64,000 bases of DNA from assembly GCF_003386535.1 (NCBI RefSeq), contig NZ_QTTN01000031.1, forward strand, positions 1 through 64,000, written 5' to 3'. The position numbers and the translations under genes were made by a program. A model generated the notes under the pieces. The model had not been told where the DNA came from, ran no database searches, and saw only the letters and a program-made list of their open reading frames with translations. This document shows positions 17,126-26,832 of the stretch, piece by piece (positions within the stretch are counted from its first letter, which is position 1; every line of letters begins with the position of its first letter). The DNA is from Paenibacillus taihuensis (GTDB lineage: Bacteria; Bacillota; Bacilli; Paenibacillales; Paenibacillaceae).

Positions 17126-18094
17126 ATGGCGAGCGCCCCGAAAGCCGTTTCATCAACGACGGCCGTGATGACTTCCGCACCCAGATCGTCCCTATTGAAA
17201 CGGATGCGCAGCCAGAAGCAGCTGATGATCATGTCGCTGCCCCTACTGCTATATGTCCTTTTATTTAGTTACTATCCCATTTGGGGATGGCTGCAGGCTT
17301 TCCAGAACTACAAGCCGGCGTTACCTTTTTCTCAGCAGGAGTGGGTCGGTTTCAAGCAGTTCAAATTTCTTTTCAAAGACGACACGTTTCTGCTGGTGCT
17401 GCGCAACACAATTGGCATGAGCTTCATCAATCTTGTGCTCGGATTCGTTACGGCGATCATGTTCGCTATTTTGCTTAATGAAATCAAGAGTAAGCTGTAC
17501 AAGCGTACGATTCAGACCATATCCTATCTTCCGCACTTTCTGTCGTGGATTATCGTAACGGGCCTTGTCGCGAATGCGCTATCCGTGGACGGCGGCATCG
17601 TCAATGTGGTGCTCATGAAGCTTGGATTCATTCACGAACCGATCATGTGGCTCAGCAAGCCGCACTCCTTCTGGGGAATTGTAGGCGCCTCCCACGTGTG
17701 GAAGGAAGTGGGATGGAATGCCATTATATACTTGGCGGCCATCACGTCCATCGACCCATCGCTTTACGAAGCGGCGGAAATCGACGGGGCGAATCGATAC
17801 AGGAAAATGCTGAACATCACGCTGCCGGGAATCAGGTCGATCGTCATTATTTTACTGATCATGAATCTCGGCTGGATTCTCGATGCCGGCTTCGAAGTGC
17901 AGTACCTGCTCGGCAATGGCGTCGTCGTCGACTGGTCGCAGACAATCGATATTTTCGTATTGAAGTACGGTCTGCAGATCGGCAACTATTCCCTTGCAAC
18001 CGCTGCAGGCATTTTTAAGAGCGTTGTCAGCATCACGCTAATCTTTGGGGCGAATACGATAGCCAAACGCTTTGGCGAAGATCGATTGATATGA
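17126..18094 (+). CDS. ABC sugar permease (LplB/YteP-like)
   Basis: A 322-residue inner-membrane permease with six predicted helices. The first is at about residues 37-58 (LPLLLYVLLFSYYPIWGW). The EAA motif that docks the ATPase is visible as EAAEIDGANRYRKMLNITLPG. Start after GGAGGAGAGAATT. It would pair with the next permease and the lipoprotein above in one importer. Confidence 0.92.
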   Translation: MASAPKAVSSTTAVMTSAPRSSLLKRMRSQKQLMIMSLPLLLYVLLFSYYPIWGWLQAFQNYKPALPFSQQEWVGFKQFKFLFKDDTFLLVLRNTIGMSFINLVLGFVTAIMFAILLNEIKSKLYKRTIQTISYLPHFLSWIIVTGLVANALSVDGGIVNVVLMKLGFIHEPIMWLSKPHSFWGIVGASHVWKEVGWNAIIYLAAITSIDPSLYEAAEIDGANRYRKMLNITLPGIRSIVIILLIMNLGWILDAGFEVQYLLGNGVVVDWSQTIDIFVLKYGLQIGNYSLATAAGIFKSVVSITLIFGANTIAKRFGEDRLI

Positions 18095-18107
18095 GGAGGG
18101 CAAACCG

Positions 18108-19010
18108 ATGAGAACGAGAACGCTTCGGCTGGAGCCGGTTGTCTTTCAAACGTTCAACGCTATCGTCATGATCGCGCTGGCAGTCATTACGCTTTATCCA
18201 TTTCTGAATACGCTGGCCGTTTCGTTTAATCCCGGCAATGATACGCTCCGCGGCGGCATCTATTTATGGCCTCGCGTTTGGACCGATCAGAACTACAGGG
18301 CGGTATTCATAGGCGGAACGATCTATCATGCCTTCTGGGTTTCGGTAGCGCGAACGCTTATCGCCACGGTGCTTAGCCTGTTCCTGACCTCCATGCTCGC
18401 CTATACGGTCAGCCGCAAGGAATACGTGTTCCGCAAGCCGGTTACGATCATCATTGTGATGACGATGTATTTTAATGCTGGACTTATTCCGTCGTACTTC
18501 CTGATCAAGGATCTGCATCTTCTGAACAGCTTCATGGTTTATATCGTCCCAGGCTTGATCAGCGCGTTCAATATGATCGTCATTCGAACCTATATTCAGA
18601 CGCTGCCGGATGGGCTGATCGAATCGGCCAAAGTCGACGGCGCTGGAGATTTCAGGACCTTCTTCTCGATCATCATGCCGCTCTGCCAACCGGTGCTTGC
18701 TACCGTTGCGCTGTTCGTCGCGGTCGGGCAGTGGAACTCCTGGTTCGATACGTTCCTGTACGCGTCCTCCAAGCAAAATTTGAGCACGCTTCAGTACGAG
18801 CTCATGAAGCTGCTGTCTTCCGCATCGTTCTCGAACAGCAACCCGGCGGTAGTCAATGGGAACAATGCGACCGCCGCGCTTAACATGGTCACGCCGATAT
18901 CGATCCGGGCGGCCATCACGATCGTCGCATCCGTGCCGATTCTCGTTGTGTATCCGTTCCTGCAGAAGTATTTCGTTCACGGCATGCAGCTCGGCAGCGT
19001 GAAGGAGTAG
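18108..19010 (+). CDS. ABC sugar permease (LplC/YtcP-like)
   Basis: A 300-residue second permease subunit with six predicted helices. The N-terminal VMIALAVITLYPFLNTLAVS is typical of the YtcP/LplC group, and the EAA-loop equivalent is ESAKVDGAGDFRTFFSIIMP. GAGGAGGGC precedes the ATG, 14 bases after the previous stop. It ends before a terminator, which closes the importer unit. Confidence 0.92.
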   Translation: MRTRTLRLEPVVFQTFNAIVMIALAVITLYPFLNTLAVSFNPGNDTLRGGIYLWPRVWTDQNYRAVFIGGTIYHAFWVSVARTLIATVLSLFLTSMLAYTVSRKEYVFRKPVTIIIVMTMYFNAGLIPSYFLIKDLHLLNSFMVYIVPGLISAFNMIVIRTYIQTLPDGLIESAKVDGAGDFRTFFSIIMPLCQPVLATVALFVAVGQWNSWFDTFLYASSKQNLSTLQYELMKLLSSASFSNSNPAVVNGNNATAALNMVTPISIRAAITIVASVPILVVYPFLQKYFVHGMQLGSVKE

Positions 19011-19037
19011 CAGCCGCCTCTTCAATGACGTTATCTC

Positions 19038-19069
19038 GGTCAGCTAGCTTATGCTGGATGGCCTTTTTT
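19038..19069 (+). terminator. Rho-independent terminator after the importer genes
   Basis: GGTCAGCTAGC pairs with GCTGGATGGCC (one mismatch, two G-T pairs, loop TTAT), followed by TTTTTT. The esterase gene starts 27 bases further on, so downstream expression depends on read-through or a promoter not seen. Confidence 0.75.
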
Positions 19070-19095
19070 ATTTATTAGAAAGGGGAAGAGCATAT

Positions 19096-19866
19096 ATGTT
19101 TCTTGAATCGGCTCCATCTGGTTATGACCAATACAGAGAAGATGTTCCTCACGGAAAAATGGCAACGATCGAATATGAATCCTGCACGGTTGGCAGCAAA
19201 CGCAAATGCATGATCTACACGCCTCCGGGATACACCGATGAAGCGAAGTACAATGTCTTGTATCTCTTGCATGGGATTGGAGGGGACGAGCTGGAATGGT
19301 TTCATCATGCCGCTCCGCAGGTGATTCTGGATAATTTATATGCAGAAAACAAGCTCGCCCCTATGATCGTTGTTCTGCCGAACGGCCGTGCAATGCCGAA
19401 TGACAGGGCAGAGGGGAATTTATTCGATGCCGACAAAATAAAAGCATTCGAGACTTTTGAATCTGATCTGGTGAATGACTTGATTCCTTATGTGGAGTCG
19501 CATTACCCGGTTCTAACAGGCTCGGAGAACCGAGCATTAGCCGGCCTGTCCATGGGCGGCGGGCAATCTTTGAACATTGGCTTGAAGCATTTCAGAACAT
19601 TTGCATGGATTGGGGCTTTCTCTCCCGCGCCAAATACGAAAGTTGACGAACTGCTTATCCCGCAACCGGAGGAGACGGCAGCAGGACTCAGGTTGCTTTG
19701 GTTGTCGTGCGGCATTTTGGATGAACTGAAACATGTGAGCGACAGAACGCATACCTGCCTGGAAGAGCTTCATGTTCCTCATATTTGGCATGAGGAGAGC
19801 GGCGGTCATGATTGGTTGGTATGGAAAAATGATTTGTATCATTTCTCCAAGCTTCTTTTTCGATAA
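19096..19866 (+). CDS. Esterase of the esterase D / feruloyl-esterase-like family
   Basis: A 256-residue alpha/beta hydrolase without signal peptide. KCMIYTPPGY, YLLHGIGG and the nucleophile elbow GLSMGGG with Ser152 place it in the PF00756 esterase group, which includes xylan-linked feruloyl and acetyl esterases. The catalytic His is likely in GGHDWLVWK. An ORF can be read from 19051, but that part overlaps the terminator; the ATG at 19096 follows AAAGGGGAAGAG. Inferred: removes ester side groups from imported xylo-oligosaccharides. Confidence 0.85.
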   Translation: MFLESAPSGYDQYREDVPHGKMATIEYESCTVGSKRKCMIYTPPGYTDEAKYNVLYLLHGIGGDELEWFHHAAPQVILDNLYAENKLAPMIVVLPNGRAMPNDRAEGNLFDADKIKAFETFESDLVNDLIPYVESHYPVLTGSENRALAGLSMGGGQSLNIGLKHFRTFAWIGAFSPAPNTKVDELLIPQPEETAAGLRLLWLSCGILDELKHVSDRTHTCLEELHVPHIWHEESGGHDWLVWKNDLYHFSKLLFR

Positions 19867-19899
19867 TTCGGCATCGTCATTTTGAAGGGAGACTTGCAC

Positions 19900-21423
19900 A
19901 TGCTAAGAGTCACGAAGGTAGAAAACGGAACCGTACGAGGGTTGCCGGCGGCCGACCCGCGGATTACGAGTTTCAAAGGGATTCCGTTCGCCGCTCCGCC
20001 CGTAGGGGACAATCGTTGGCGCGCCCCGCAGCCGCTGCAGGACTGGGAAGGCGTGCGGGGCGCGTACGAATACTCCCCGATTCCGATGCAGGTTAGGCAA
20101 GAGATCGACGTGAACAACATCTATACCCGGGAATGGGCCGTGGAGCCGGACATCGCTATGGACGAGGATTGTCTCTATCTGAATGTGTGGACCCCGGCGG
20201 GCAGCGCTAACGAGAAACTTCCGGTTTACGTATGGTATTTCGGCGGCGGTCTGCAGGTCGGCCATCCATCCGAGATGGAGTTCGACGGCGAACGCATTGC
20301 AAGGCGCGGCATCGTGGTCGTCACGATCAACTATCGCCTCAACGCGTTCGGATTCCTCTGCCATCCGGAAATCACGGCGGAATCGCCGGATGCTCCCGCG
20401 AACTTCGGGCACCTCGACCAACAATTCGCTACGCGTTGGGTCAAACGCAACATCGCGGCTTTCGGCGGCGACCCGAATAACATTACCATCGGCGGACAAT
20501 CGGCCGGGGGAGGCAGCGTCATGAACCAGCTCGCTTCGCCGCAGAACGAAGGACTCTTCCAGAGAGCCATCGTGCAGAGCGGGGTGTTCACGAAGCTGTA
20601 CCCGAACCCACGCGCGCCAAAGTTTCTGCGTACGATAGCGGAAGCGGAACGAGACGGCGTTCGCTTCTTCGAATCTCTCGGCGTGTCCTCGCTTGAGGAA
20701 GCCCGGAAGTTGGACGCGGTTTACGTTCGCGATAGGTACCTGGAGTCCGGAGGATTCTGGGGCGCCGTTGTCGATAACAAGTTTAACGTAGGCGATGCGT
20801 TCGTACTATTCCTTCAGAACAAGCGTTGGATGGTGCCGGTGCTCTTGGGCCATACGTCGTCCGAGTTTTACAGCGTTCCGGATGTCGGTTCGCTTGACGA
20901 ATTCAAGCGTATGGCGTTCGATCTGTTCGGCGACGATGCCGACGAGTTTCTCTCGCTTTGCAATGTGCAATCGGGGAGCGTGGACGAGGCCGTGAAGAAA
21001 GCTTCGGTGAGCGGCATCGAATACGCAATACGGATTGCCGGTCGGGCCAATGCCGATACCGGTGCGAAAACCCCGCTGTACTACTACAATTTCGATGCGG
21101 ATATCCCAGGCTGGGATGATCCCGGCACGTTCCACTCGGTGGATCTCTGGTTCTTCTTCGAGACGCTGGCCAAATGCTGGAGGCCGTTCGTCGGCAAGCA
21201 TTACGATCTGGCCCGCCGGATGTGTAACTATTGGGCGAACTTTATCTGTACGGGAGATCCGAACGGTGAAGATTCGACAGGTGTGAGAATGCCGAAGTGG
21301 GAGCCTTATGCGCCGGAGACGCCGTACGGGATGTTATTCGCGGATCAAGCCGAGTTTGCGAGAGAAGAGCCAAGCGAGATCATGAAGTTCCTCGTAGAGC
21401 AATATTTCAAGAAGAATAGCTGA
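19900..21423 (+). CDS. Type-B carboxylesterase (para-nitrobenzyl esterase family)
   Basis: A 507-residue alpha/beta hydrolase. Typical landmarks are FKGIPFAAPPVGDNRW, EDCLYLNVWTP, and the nucleophile elbow GGQSAGGGS with Ser201. The catalytic His is probably in DPGTFHSVDLWF. No signal peptide, so intracellular. The ATG at 19900 has GAAGGGAG upstream; an in-frame TTG at 19882 is not needed. Being in a hemicellulose cluster suggests a role in deacylating oligosaccharides, but the family is broad. Confidence 0.87.
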   Translation: MLRVTKVENGTVRGLPAADPRITSFKGIPFAAPPVGDNRWRAPQPLQDWEGVRGAYEYSPIPMQVRQEIDVNNIYTREWAVEPDIAMDEDCLYLNVWTPAGSANEKLPVYVWYFGGGLQVGHPSEMEFDGERIARRGIVVVTINYRLNAFGFLCHPEITAESPDAPANFGHLDQQFATRWVKRNIAAFGGDPNNITIGGQSAGGGSVMNQLASPQNEGLFQRAIVQSGVFTKLYPNPRAPKFLRTIAEAERDGVRFFESLGVSSLEEARKLDAVYVRDRYLESGGFWGAVVDNKFNVGDAFVLFLQNKRWMVPVLLGHTSSEFYSVPDVGSLDEFKRMAFDLFGDDADEFLSLCNVQSGSVDEAVKKASVSGIEYAIRIAGRANADTGAKTPLYYYNFDADIPGWDDPGTFHSVDLWFFFETLAKCWRPFVGKHYDLARRMCNYWANFICTGDPNGEDSTGVRMPKWEPYAPETPYGMLFADQAEFAREEPSEIMKFLVEQYFKKNS

Positions 21424-21480
21424 ACCTAGAAGGATCGTCCTGAAAATCTAGAATATATTCTGAAGGAGAACTCAAAGGAT

Positions 21481-22896
21481 ATGAGAAAACAAGGGTTGAA
21501 TCCGTATCTTCCATCGTGGGAATACATACCAGACGGAGAACCTCATTTATTTAACGGCAGAGTTTACGTGTACGGATCGCATGACCGGTTTAACGGACAT
21601 GCGTATTGCCTCAACGATTATGTGTGCTGGTCGGCGCCGGCTGATGATCTGGGCAATTGGCGCTATGAGGGCGTGATTTACAAGAAAACATCAGATCCGC
21701 TGAATCCGGACGCCAGCATGTGCCTCTATGCGCCGGACGTCACGGTTGGAGCGGATGGACGATATTACCTCTATTATGTTCTCGACAAGGTCTCTATCGT
21801 TTCGGTAGCGGTCTGCGATGAGCCAGCCGGTAAGTTTGAGTTCTACGGCAACGTCAAGTACGCCGACGGCACTCGTCTGGGGGAAAGAGAAGGCGACGAG
21901 CCTCAATTCGATCCAGGCGTGCTCACGGAAGGCGAGCGGACCTATTTGTACACCGGATTCTGCGCGGTCGGCGATAAATCAAGGCATGGCGCCATGGCGA
22001 CAGTGCTCGGTCCGGACATGCTCACGATTATAGAAGAACCGGTATTCGTCGCGCCAAGCGAACCTTATTGCAAGGGGAGCGGATTTGAAGGACATGCCTT
22101 CTTCGAGGCGCCCTCCATTAGGAAAAGAGGCGACACGTATTATTTAATCTATTCGTCCGTCGTCATGCACGAGTTATGCTATGCGTCCAGCCAATCTCCG
22201 ACCCGCGATTTTGTCTATCAAGGCGTAATTATAAGCAATAACGATCTTCACATCGATTCATACAAGCCGGCTGACAAACCGATGTTCTATGGCGGCAATA
22301 ACCACGGCAGTATAGTAGAAATAGATGAAAAGTGGTACATCTTCTATCACCGGCATACGAACGGAACGAATTTCAGCCGGCAGGGATGCATCGAACCGAT
22401 CGAATTCAGAAAGGACGGGACGATAATCCAGGCCGAGATGACTTCGTCCGGACCCAATGGAGGACCGCTTGAAGGAAGGGGTGAATATCCTGCATACTTA
22501 GCCTGTAATCTGTTCTGCCCTGACGAGGCGTTGTACACGGGAGCTCCCGGGGAATGGATGGACAGCCGGTTCCCGAAGATCACCCAAGACGGCAAAGACG
22601 AGGACGAAGAGGTCGGATTTATTGCCAACATGAGGGATTCCGCTACGGCGGGCTTCAAGTATTTCCGCTGCGAGGGAATCCGCAAAGTCAAAATCACAGT
22701 GCGCGGCTATTGCCGCGGCGACTTCGAAATCAAAACATCTTGGGACGGCCCCGCTCTTGCAACAATTCCGGTCGATTTTACGAATGTTTGGAAGGAGTAT
22801 TGGGCGGATCTCATCATTCCGGATGGTATTCAAGCGTTGTATTTCACGTATACGGGCATGGGCGGCGCTAGCTTGGCTTCATTCACGCTGGAATAA
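21481..22896 (+). CDS. GH43-family beta-xylosidase / alpha-L-arabinofuranosidase-like enzyme
   Basis: A 471-residue intracellular enzyme. The five-bladed propeller begins with a conserved Asp18 region (YIPDGEPHLFNGRVYVYGSHD read in parts). A second acidic block is LYAPDVTVG (Asp86), and the general acid is probably Glu209 in FFEAPSIRK. After about residue 320 comes a C-terminal beta-sandwich of CBM6-like appearance. It would release xylose or arabinose from imported oligosaccharides. GAAGGAG precedes the ATG. Exact specificity cannot be read from sequence. Confidence 0.85.
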   Translation: MRKQGLNPYLPSWEYIPDGEPHLFNGRVYVYGSHDRFNGHAYCLNDYVCWSAPADDLGNWRYEGVIYKKTSDPLNPDASMCLYAPDVTVGADGRYYLYYVLDKVSIVSVAVCDEPAGKFEFYGNVKYADGTRLGEREGDEPQFDPGVLTEGERTYLYTGFCAVGDKSRHGAMATVLGPDMLTIIEEPVFVAPSEPYCKGSGFEGHAFFEAPSIRKRGDTYYLIYSSVVMHELCYASSQSPTRDFVYQGVIISNNDLHIDSYKPADKPMFYGGNNHGSIVEIDEKWYIFYHRHTNGTNFSRQGCIEPIEFRKDGTIIQAEMTSSGPNGGPLEGRGEYPAYLACNLFCPDEALYTGAPGEWMDSRFPKITQDGKDEDEEVGFIANMRDSATAGFKYFRCEGIRKVKITVRGYCRGDFEIKTSWDGPALATIPVDFTNVWKEYWADLIIPDGIQALYFTYTGMGGASLASFTLE

Positions 22897-22979
22897 TGCT
22901 TTCTTCCGCGCTATGATTTGCATCTCCAACACAAACTGATAAAGTGGAAGCAAGTCATATTTATTTTAGGAGAAAGAAT

Positions 22980-24377
22980 ATGGGAGAATATTTTGAACCC
23001 GGTGACGAGCTTTGTGTCGAGTTGCATGCAATGCCCAATCTTCATTTTTCCTTCCAGATTTACGGTATTCATTGGCGAAGCGTTCTGCAAAACTGGTCTT
23101 ATGCAGAACACGAGCATCCGCTGTTGGAGCTTAATCTGGTGCTGGAGGGTACCCAAGTGACGCGGGTTGGAGACGTGGAATATGTTCAGGGTCCCGGGGA
23201 CTTGCTGCTTATACCGCCGGGGCGGAGGCATGCCAGCAGGTCTGAAGGAAGCGACGGCATGTCTTTTTTCTGCCTTCACTTGAACATTGACGATCCCTTC
23301 ATCCTGGATCCCTTCTATCATTTAACGGACATTCTGAATGCTAGAGATTCCGAGCTGACCATGCGGCTTCGACCACTGCTGGACAATTTTATAGAAGAAG
23401 TCTCCAGTTCGTCGGGCCTCTCATCAACGCATCATCGAGTCAAGATGAAAGCCAATGCCCTAAGCTTGATTGCCGCTCTAAGCGAGATGCTCATTCACGA
23501 CGGGAGCGGGTTCGTAAACAGGGAGTTTAGTGATGCGGAGAAGCGAACAATGCTTGGCGCGGTCATGATGAGGGAGCAGACGTTGATGGAAAAGCGCGTG
23601 CAGGATCTGTTCTACGGAACCCTAGGTGCGGAGGCTTCGAAAATCTATGAAGCGCTGCTTCCTTCATATCGCTGGATCAGCGTCTGTTCGATCTCCAGGC
23701 AGGATACCCTTTATTGGGATAATAAGCATCGGGCATTCGCCGGGTCGTTGCTCGAGGAAGTTTTATCCTCCTTGGGCTCGGTTGTCATTATCGATGATCT
23801 ATTGATGACGGCCATTGTGTTCTCCAATCAAATATCGGTCCCGCCTGTTGAGCAGAAAATGCTGGAAGCGGAGAAGCGTCTGCAACAGAATGTGGACCCT
23901 AATCTCCGTCTGGGCTTCGGAGGCATAGCCTCGGACTTGCGAGAGGTCGGCTCTATGTACGAGCAGAGCCTGATGGCATTCTCGGCTGATTCCATGGATA
24001 CGACTTCGGGATGTCGAACGATTGAGTTCGTGAATCGCATTATACGGCTCGCGATGAACCGGCTCGAAACCGAATACGCGAGCAAGAACATTTCGCTGGG
24101 CTTGCTGGCCGAGTCGCTCGATGTCTCCCCCAATTATTTAAGTGCGTTGTTTACAACGGAGACAGGCATGACCTTCACACAGCATTTGACTCGAATCCGG
24201 ATGGAGCACGCGAAACGGCTCTTAAACGAAACGCGATTAAAAATATACCAAATATGCAATGAGGTTGGGTATTCGGATCAAGCCTATTTTAGTCGGCTCT
24301 TTAAATCGCTGGAAGGAAGGAGTCCTTTCGATTACCGGGAGCATTCTAGAATTCCAGGCAATAATTTCGATCTATAA
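22980..24377 (+). CDS. AraC-family regulator
   Basis: A 465-residue one-component regulator. The N-terminal cupin-like sensor contains GDLLLIPPGRRHASR. A long middle region (about 110-350) resembles the inter-domain part of YesN proteins but has no receiver Asp. The C-terminal AraC domain is seen as SLGLLAESLDVSPNYLSALF and YQICNEVGYSDQAYFSRLFK. The ATG at 22980 follows TTAGGAGA; upstream in-frame codons lack a binding site. Lies between the GH43 and GH95 genes, which it may control. Confidence 0.85.
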   Translation: MGEYFEPGDELCVELHAMPNLHFSFQIYGIHWRSVLQNWSYAEHEHPLLELNLVLEGTQVTRVGDVEYVQGPGDLLLIPPGRRHASRSEGSDGMSFFCLHLNIDDPFILDPFYHLTDILNARDSELTMRLRPLLDNFIEEVSSSSGLSSTHHRVKMKANALSLIAALSEMLIHDGSGFVNREFSDAEKRTMLGAVMMREQTLMEKRVQDLFYGTLGAEASKIYEALLPSYRWISVCSISRQDTLYWDNKHRAFAGSLLEEVLSSLGSVVIIDDLLMTAIVFSNQISVPPVEQKMLEAEKRLQQNVDPNLRLGFGGIASDLREVGSMYEQSLMAFSADSMDTTSGCRTIEFVNRIIRLAMNRLETEYASKNISLGLLAESLDVSPNYLSALFTTETGMTFTQHLTRIRMEHAKRLLNETRLKIYQICNEVGYSDQAYFSRLFKSLEGRSPFDYREHSRIPGNNFDL

Positions 24378-24436
24378 GAAGGATCGAAAACGATGGACAG
24401 CCCAATTCTACCCTACAGAATGGAAGGTGAATAAGC

Positions 24437-26716
24437 ATGAACGCGGCGGCAGGACGTATGAGGCTCTGGTATAAGCAGCCGGCCAAGAATTGGAACGAAG
24501 CGCTGCCTCTTGGAAACGGACGGTTGGGCGCGATGGTTTTCGGAGATGTAACTAACGAACGACTTCAGTTGAACGAGGATTCCTTGTGGTACGGGGGACC
24601 GAGGGACCGCAACAATCGGGATGCTCTCCCGAATCTTCCTAAGATCAGGGAGCTGATACTGGCTGGAAAGGTTCACGAAGCTCAAGAGCTGGCCTGCATG
24701 GCTTTGACGGGCATTCCGGAATCGCAGCGGCATTATGTGCCCTTGGGCGATTTGCAGCTTCGCTTTGATTCATCCGGTTCTTCGCCTTCGGCGTACAGCA
24801 GAGAGTTGGATTTGGAGAACGGAGTAATGACCATCTCCTATCAACAGGATGGAGTTCGCTTTACCCGAGAAATATTCGCGAGTAATCCAGATCAAGTCAT
24901 CGTCGTTCGGCTAAAGGCAGACCAGCCAGGCCGGCTGACGTTCCGAGCAAGATGGGATCGCCAGCAGTGGCGGTATGTGGATAGGATCTCCCCGTGGGGA
25001 ACCGACGGACTGGTAATGTCAGGCGAGGGCGGAGGTGAAGGCGGGGTCGCGTTCCGCGCCGCATTGAAGGTCTTTGCAACGGGTGGAAACTGTCGCACAC
25101 TCGGAGAATATGTTCTGGTCGATCAGGCGGATGAGGTCACGCTGATTATCGCAGCCGACACGACCTTCCGTTCGGCTTATCCTGAGCAGTCCTGCAAAAC
25201 GGCCATCGATGCAGCGGCAAAGAAGCCGTACGCTGAAATACTCGATCGGCATACGGCGGACTACCGTTCGTACTTCACGCGTGTGGAGCTGGAAATCAAC
25301 GGCCCGATTAGTGACCGTGACGAGTTGCCGACGGACGAGAGACTGGCTGATTATGGACAAGGACAAGAAGATCCGGGGCTGGTGTCCTTATACTTTCAAT
25401 TCGGGCGTTATCTTCTCATTTCGTCAAGCCGTCCGGGGGCACTGCCGGCGAATCTTCAGGGAATCTGGAATCCCCACTTTTTGCCCCCGTGGGATAGTAA
25501 ATTCACGATTAATATCAATACCCAAATGAATTATTGGCTGGCCGAAAGTTGCAATTTGGCGGAGTGTCACCTTCCATTGTTCGACTTGATCGAGCGAATG
25601 CGAGAGCCGGGAAGAACGACGGCGTCGATCATGTACGGCTGCCGCGGGTTTACGGCACATCATAATACGGATATCTGGGCGGATACGGCCCCTCAGGATG
25701 GGTGGCCGCCATCGACTTTCTGGCCGCTTGGCGCTGCTTGGCTATGCCTCCATCTCTGGGACCATTACGACTTCGGCAGAGACGAGGCGTTTCTGGCCCA
25801 GGCTTATCCCACAATGAAGGAAGCGGCTCGATTCTTGCTGGATTACCTCATCGAAGGGGAGGACGGACAGCTGATTACTTGTCCTTCGATATCCCCTGAG
25901 AACGCTTACTTGTTAGACAGCGGCGAAGCCGAGGTGTTATGCGCAGGTGCTTCGATGGACTTCCAAATCATTCGCGCCTTATTCGACGTTTGCATGCAAA
26001 GTGCCGGTATCCTTGAGATCGATGAGGCGTTTAGCAGTGAGGTGGCAAGCGCCCTGAGCAGGCTCCCGCAACCGGCGATTGGCAGACACGGCCAGATTCA
26101 GGAGTGGATGGAAGATTACGAAGAAGCGGAGCCTGGGCATCGGCACATCTCCCACTTGTTCGGGCTGTATCCCGGAGAGCAGTTCACACCGGAGAAGACG
26201 CCGGAGCTGGCGGCTGCCGCCCGGGTCACCCTCGAAAGGCGGCTGGCTCACGGCGGCGGACATACCGGATGGAGCCGAGCCTGGATTATCAACTTTTGGG
26301 CTCGCCTGCGGGATTCGGACAAGGCCCGCGAGAACGTGAAGGCGCTGCTTAGCCATTCCACGCTGCCGAACCTGCTGGATAATCATCCGCCTTTCCAGAT
26401 CGACGGGAATTTCGGCGGTACGGCAGGCATCGCGGAAATGCTGCTGCAAAGCCATTCGGGCGTGCTCGATCTGCTTCCTGCCTGGCCGTCCGCTTGGGGA
26501 GACGGCCGCGTTCGCGGTCTTCGGGCCCGAGGCGGTTACATGGTAGACATGGAATGGGCGCAAGGACGGCTGCAGCGCATCGCCATCTACGCGGTACAGT
26601 CCGGAGTCTGCCGCATTCGGGGTATTGGAGAGGACGTCATTGACAAGTTCATGGAGGCTGGGCAAAGATTCACGTCTTCGTTTCCTTTCGAGGAACTCGT
26701 CGCATCCAAGTCATGA
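24437..26716 (+). CDS. GH95-family glycoside hydrolase (alpha-L-fucosidase/galactosidase type)
   Basis: A 759-residue (alpha/alpha)6 enzyme with no signal peptide. The N-terminal WNEALPLGNGRLGAMVFGD is a GH95 signature. The catalytic set known from bifidobacterial GH95 is present: Asn359 and Asn361 in NINTQMNYW, general acid Glu488 in ISPENAYL, and Asp656 in QIDGNFGG. GH95 enzymes invert alpha-1,2-fucosyl or alpha-galactosyl linkages, as in xyloglucan side chains. Its place after GH43 suggests trimming of decorated hemicellulose oligosaccharides. Preceded by GGAAGGTG. Confidence 0.9.
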   Translation: MNAAAGRMRLWYKQPAKNWNEALPLGNGRLGAMVFGDVTNERLQLNEDSLWYGGPRDRNNRDALPNLPKIRELILAGKVHEAQELACMALTGIPESQRHYVPLGDLQLRFDSSGSSPSAYSRELDLENGVMTISYQQDGVRFTREIFASNPDQVIVVRLKADQPGRLTFRARWDRQQWRYVDRISPWGTDGLVMSGEGGGEGGVAFRAALKVFATGGNCRTLGEYVLVDQADEVTLIIAADTTFRSAYPEQSCKTAIDAAAKKPYAEILDRHTADYRSYFTRVELEINGPISDRDELPTDERLADYGQGQEDPGLVSLYFQFGRYLLISSSRPGALPANLQGIWNPHFLPPWDSKFTININTQMNYWLAESCNLAECHLPLFDLIERMREPGRTTASIMYGCRGFTAHHNTDIWADTAPQDGWPPSTFWPLGAAWLCLHLWDHYDFGRDEAFLAQAYPTMKEAARFLLDYLIEGEDGQLITCPSISPENAYLLDSGEAEVLCAGASMDFQIIRALFDVCMQSAGILEIDEAFSSEVASALSRLPQPAIGRHGQIQEWMEDYEEAEPGHRHISHLFGLYPGEQFTPEKTPELAAAARVTLERRLAHGGGHTGWSRAWIINFWARLRDSDKARENVKALLSHSTLPNLLDNHPPFQIDGNFGGTAGIAEMLLQSHSGVLDLLPAWPSAWGDGRVRGLRARGGYMVDMEWAQGRLQRIAIYAVQSGVCRIRGIGEDVIDKFMEAGQRFTSSFPFEELVASKS

Positions 26717-26776
26717 ATGAATACATCGGGGTTAAGATGGGGTTTTAAAGCGTTTTTTAGTCTGTATAAATCAAAG

Positions 26777-26808
26777 AAGACTGTCGACAGTTGTCGACGG
26801 TCTTTTTT
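26777..26808. terminator. Bidirectional terminator between GH95 and prs
   Basis: AAGACTGTCGAC pairs with GTCGACGGTCTT (loop AGTT), with TTTTTT on the plus strand and a weaker U-rich tail on the minus strand. It separates two convergent genes. Confidence 0.9.
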
Positions 26809-26832
26809 GTTGTCCCTCACTACCAGGATTCC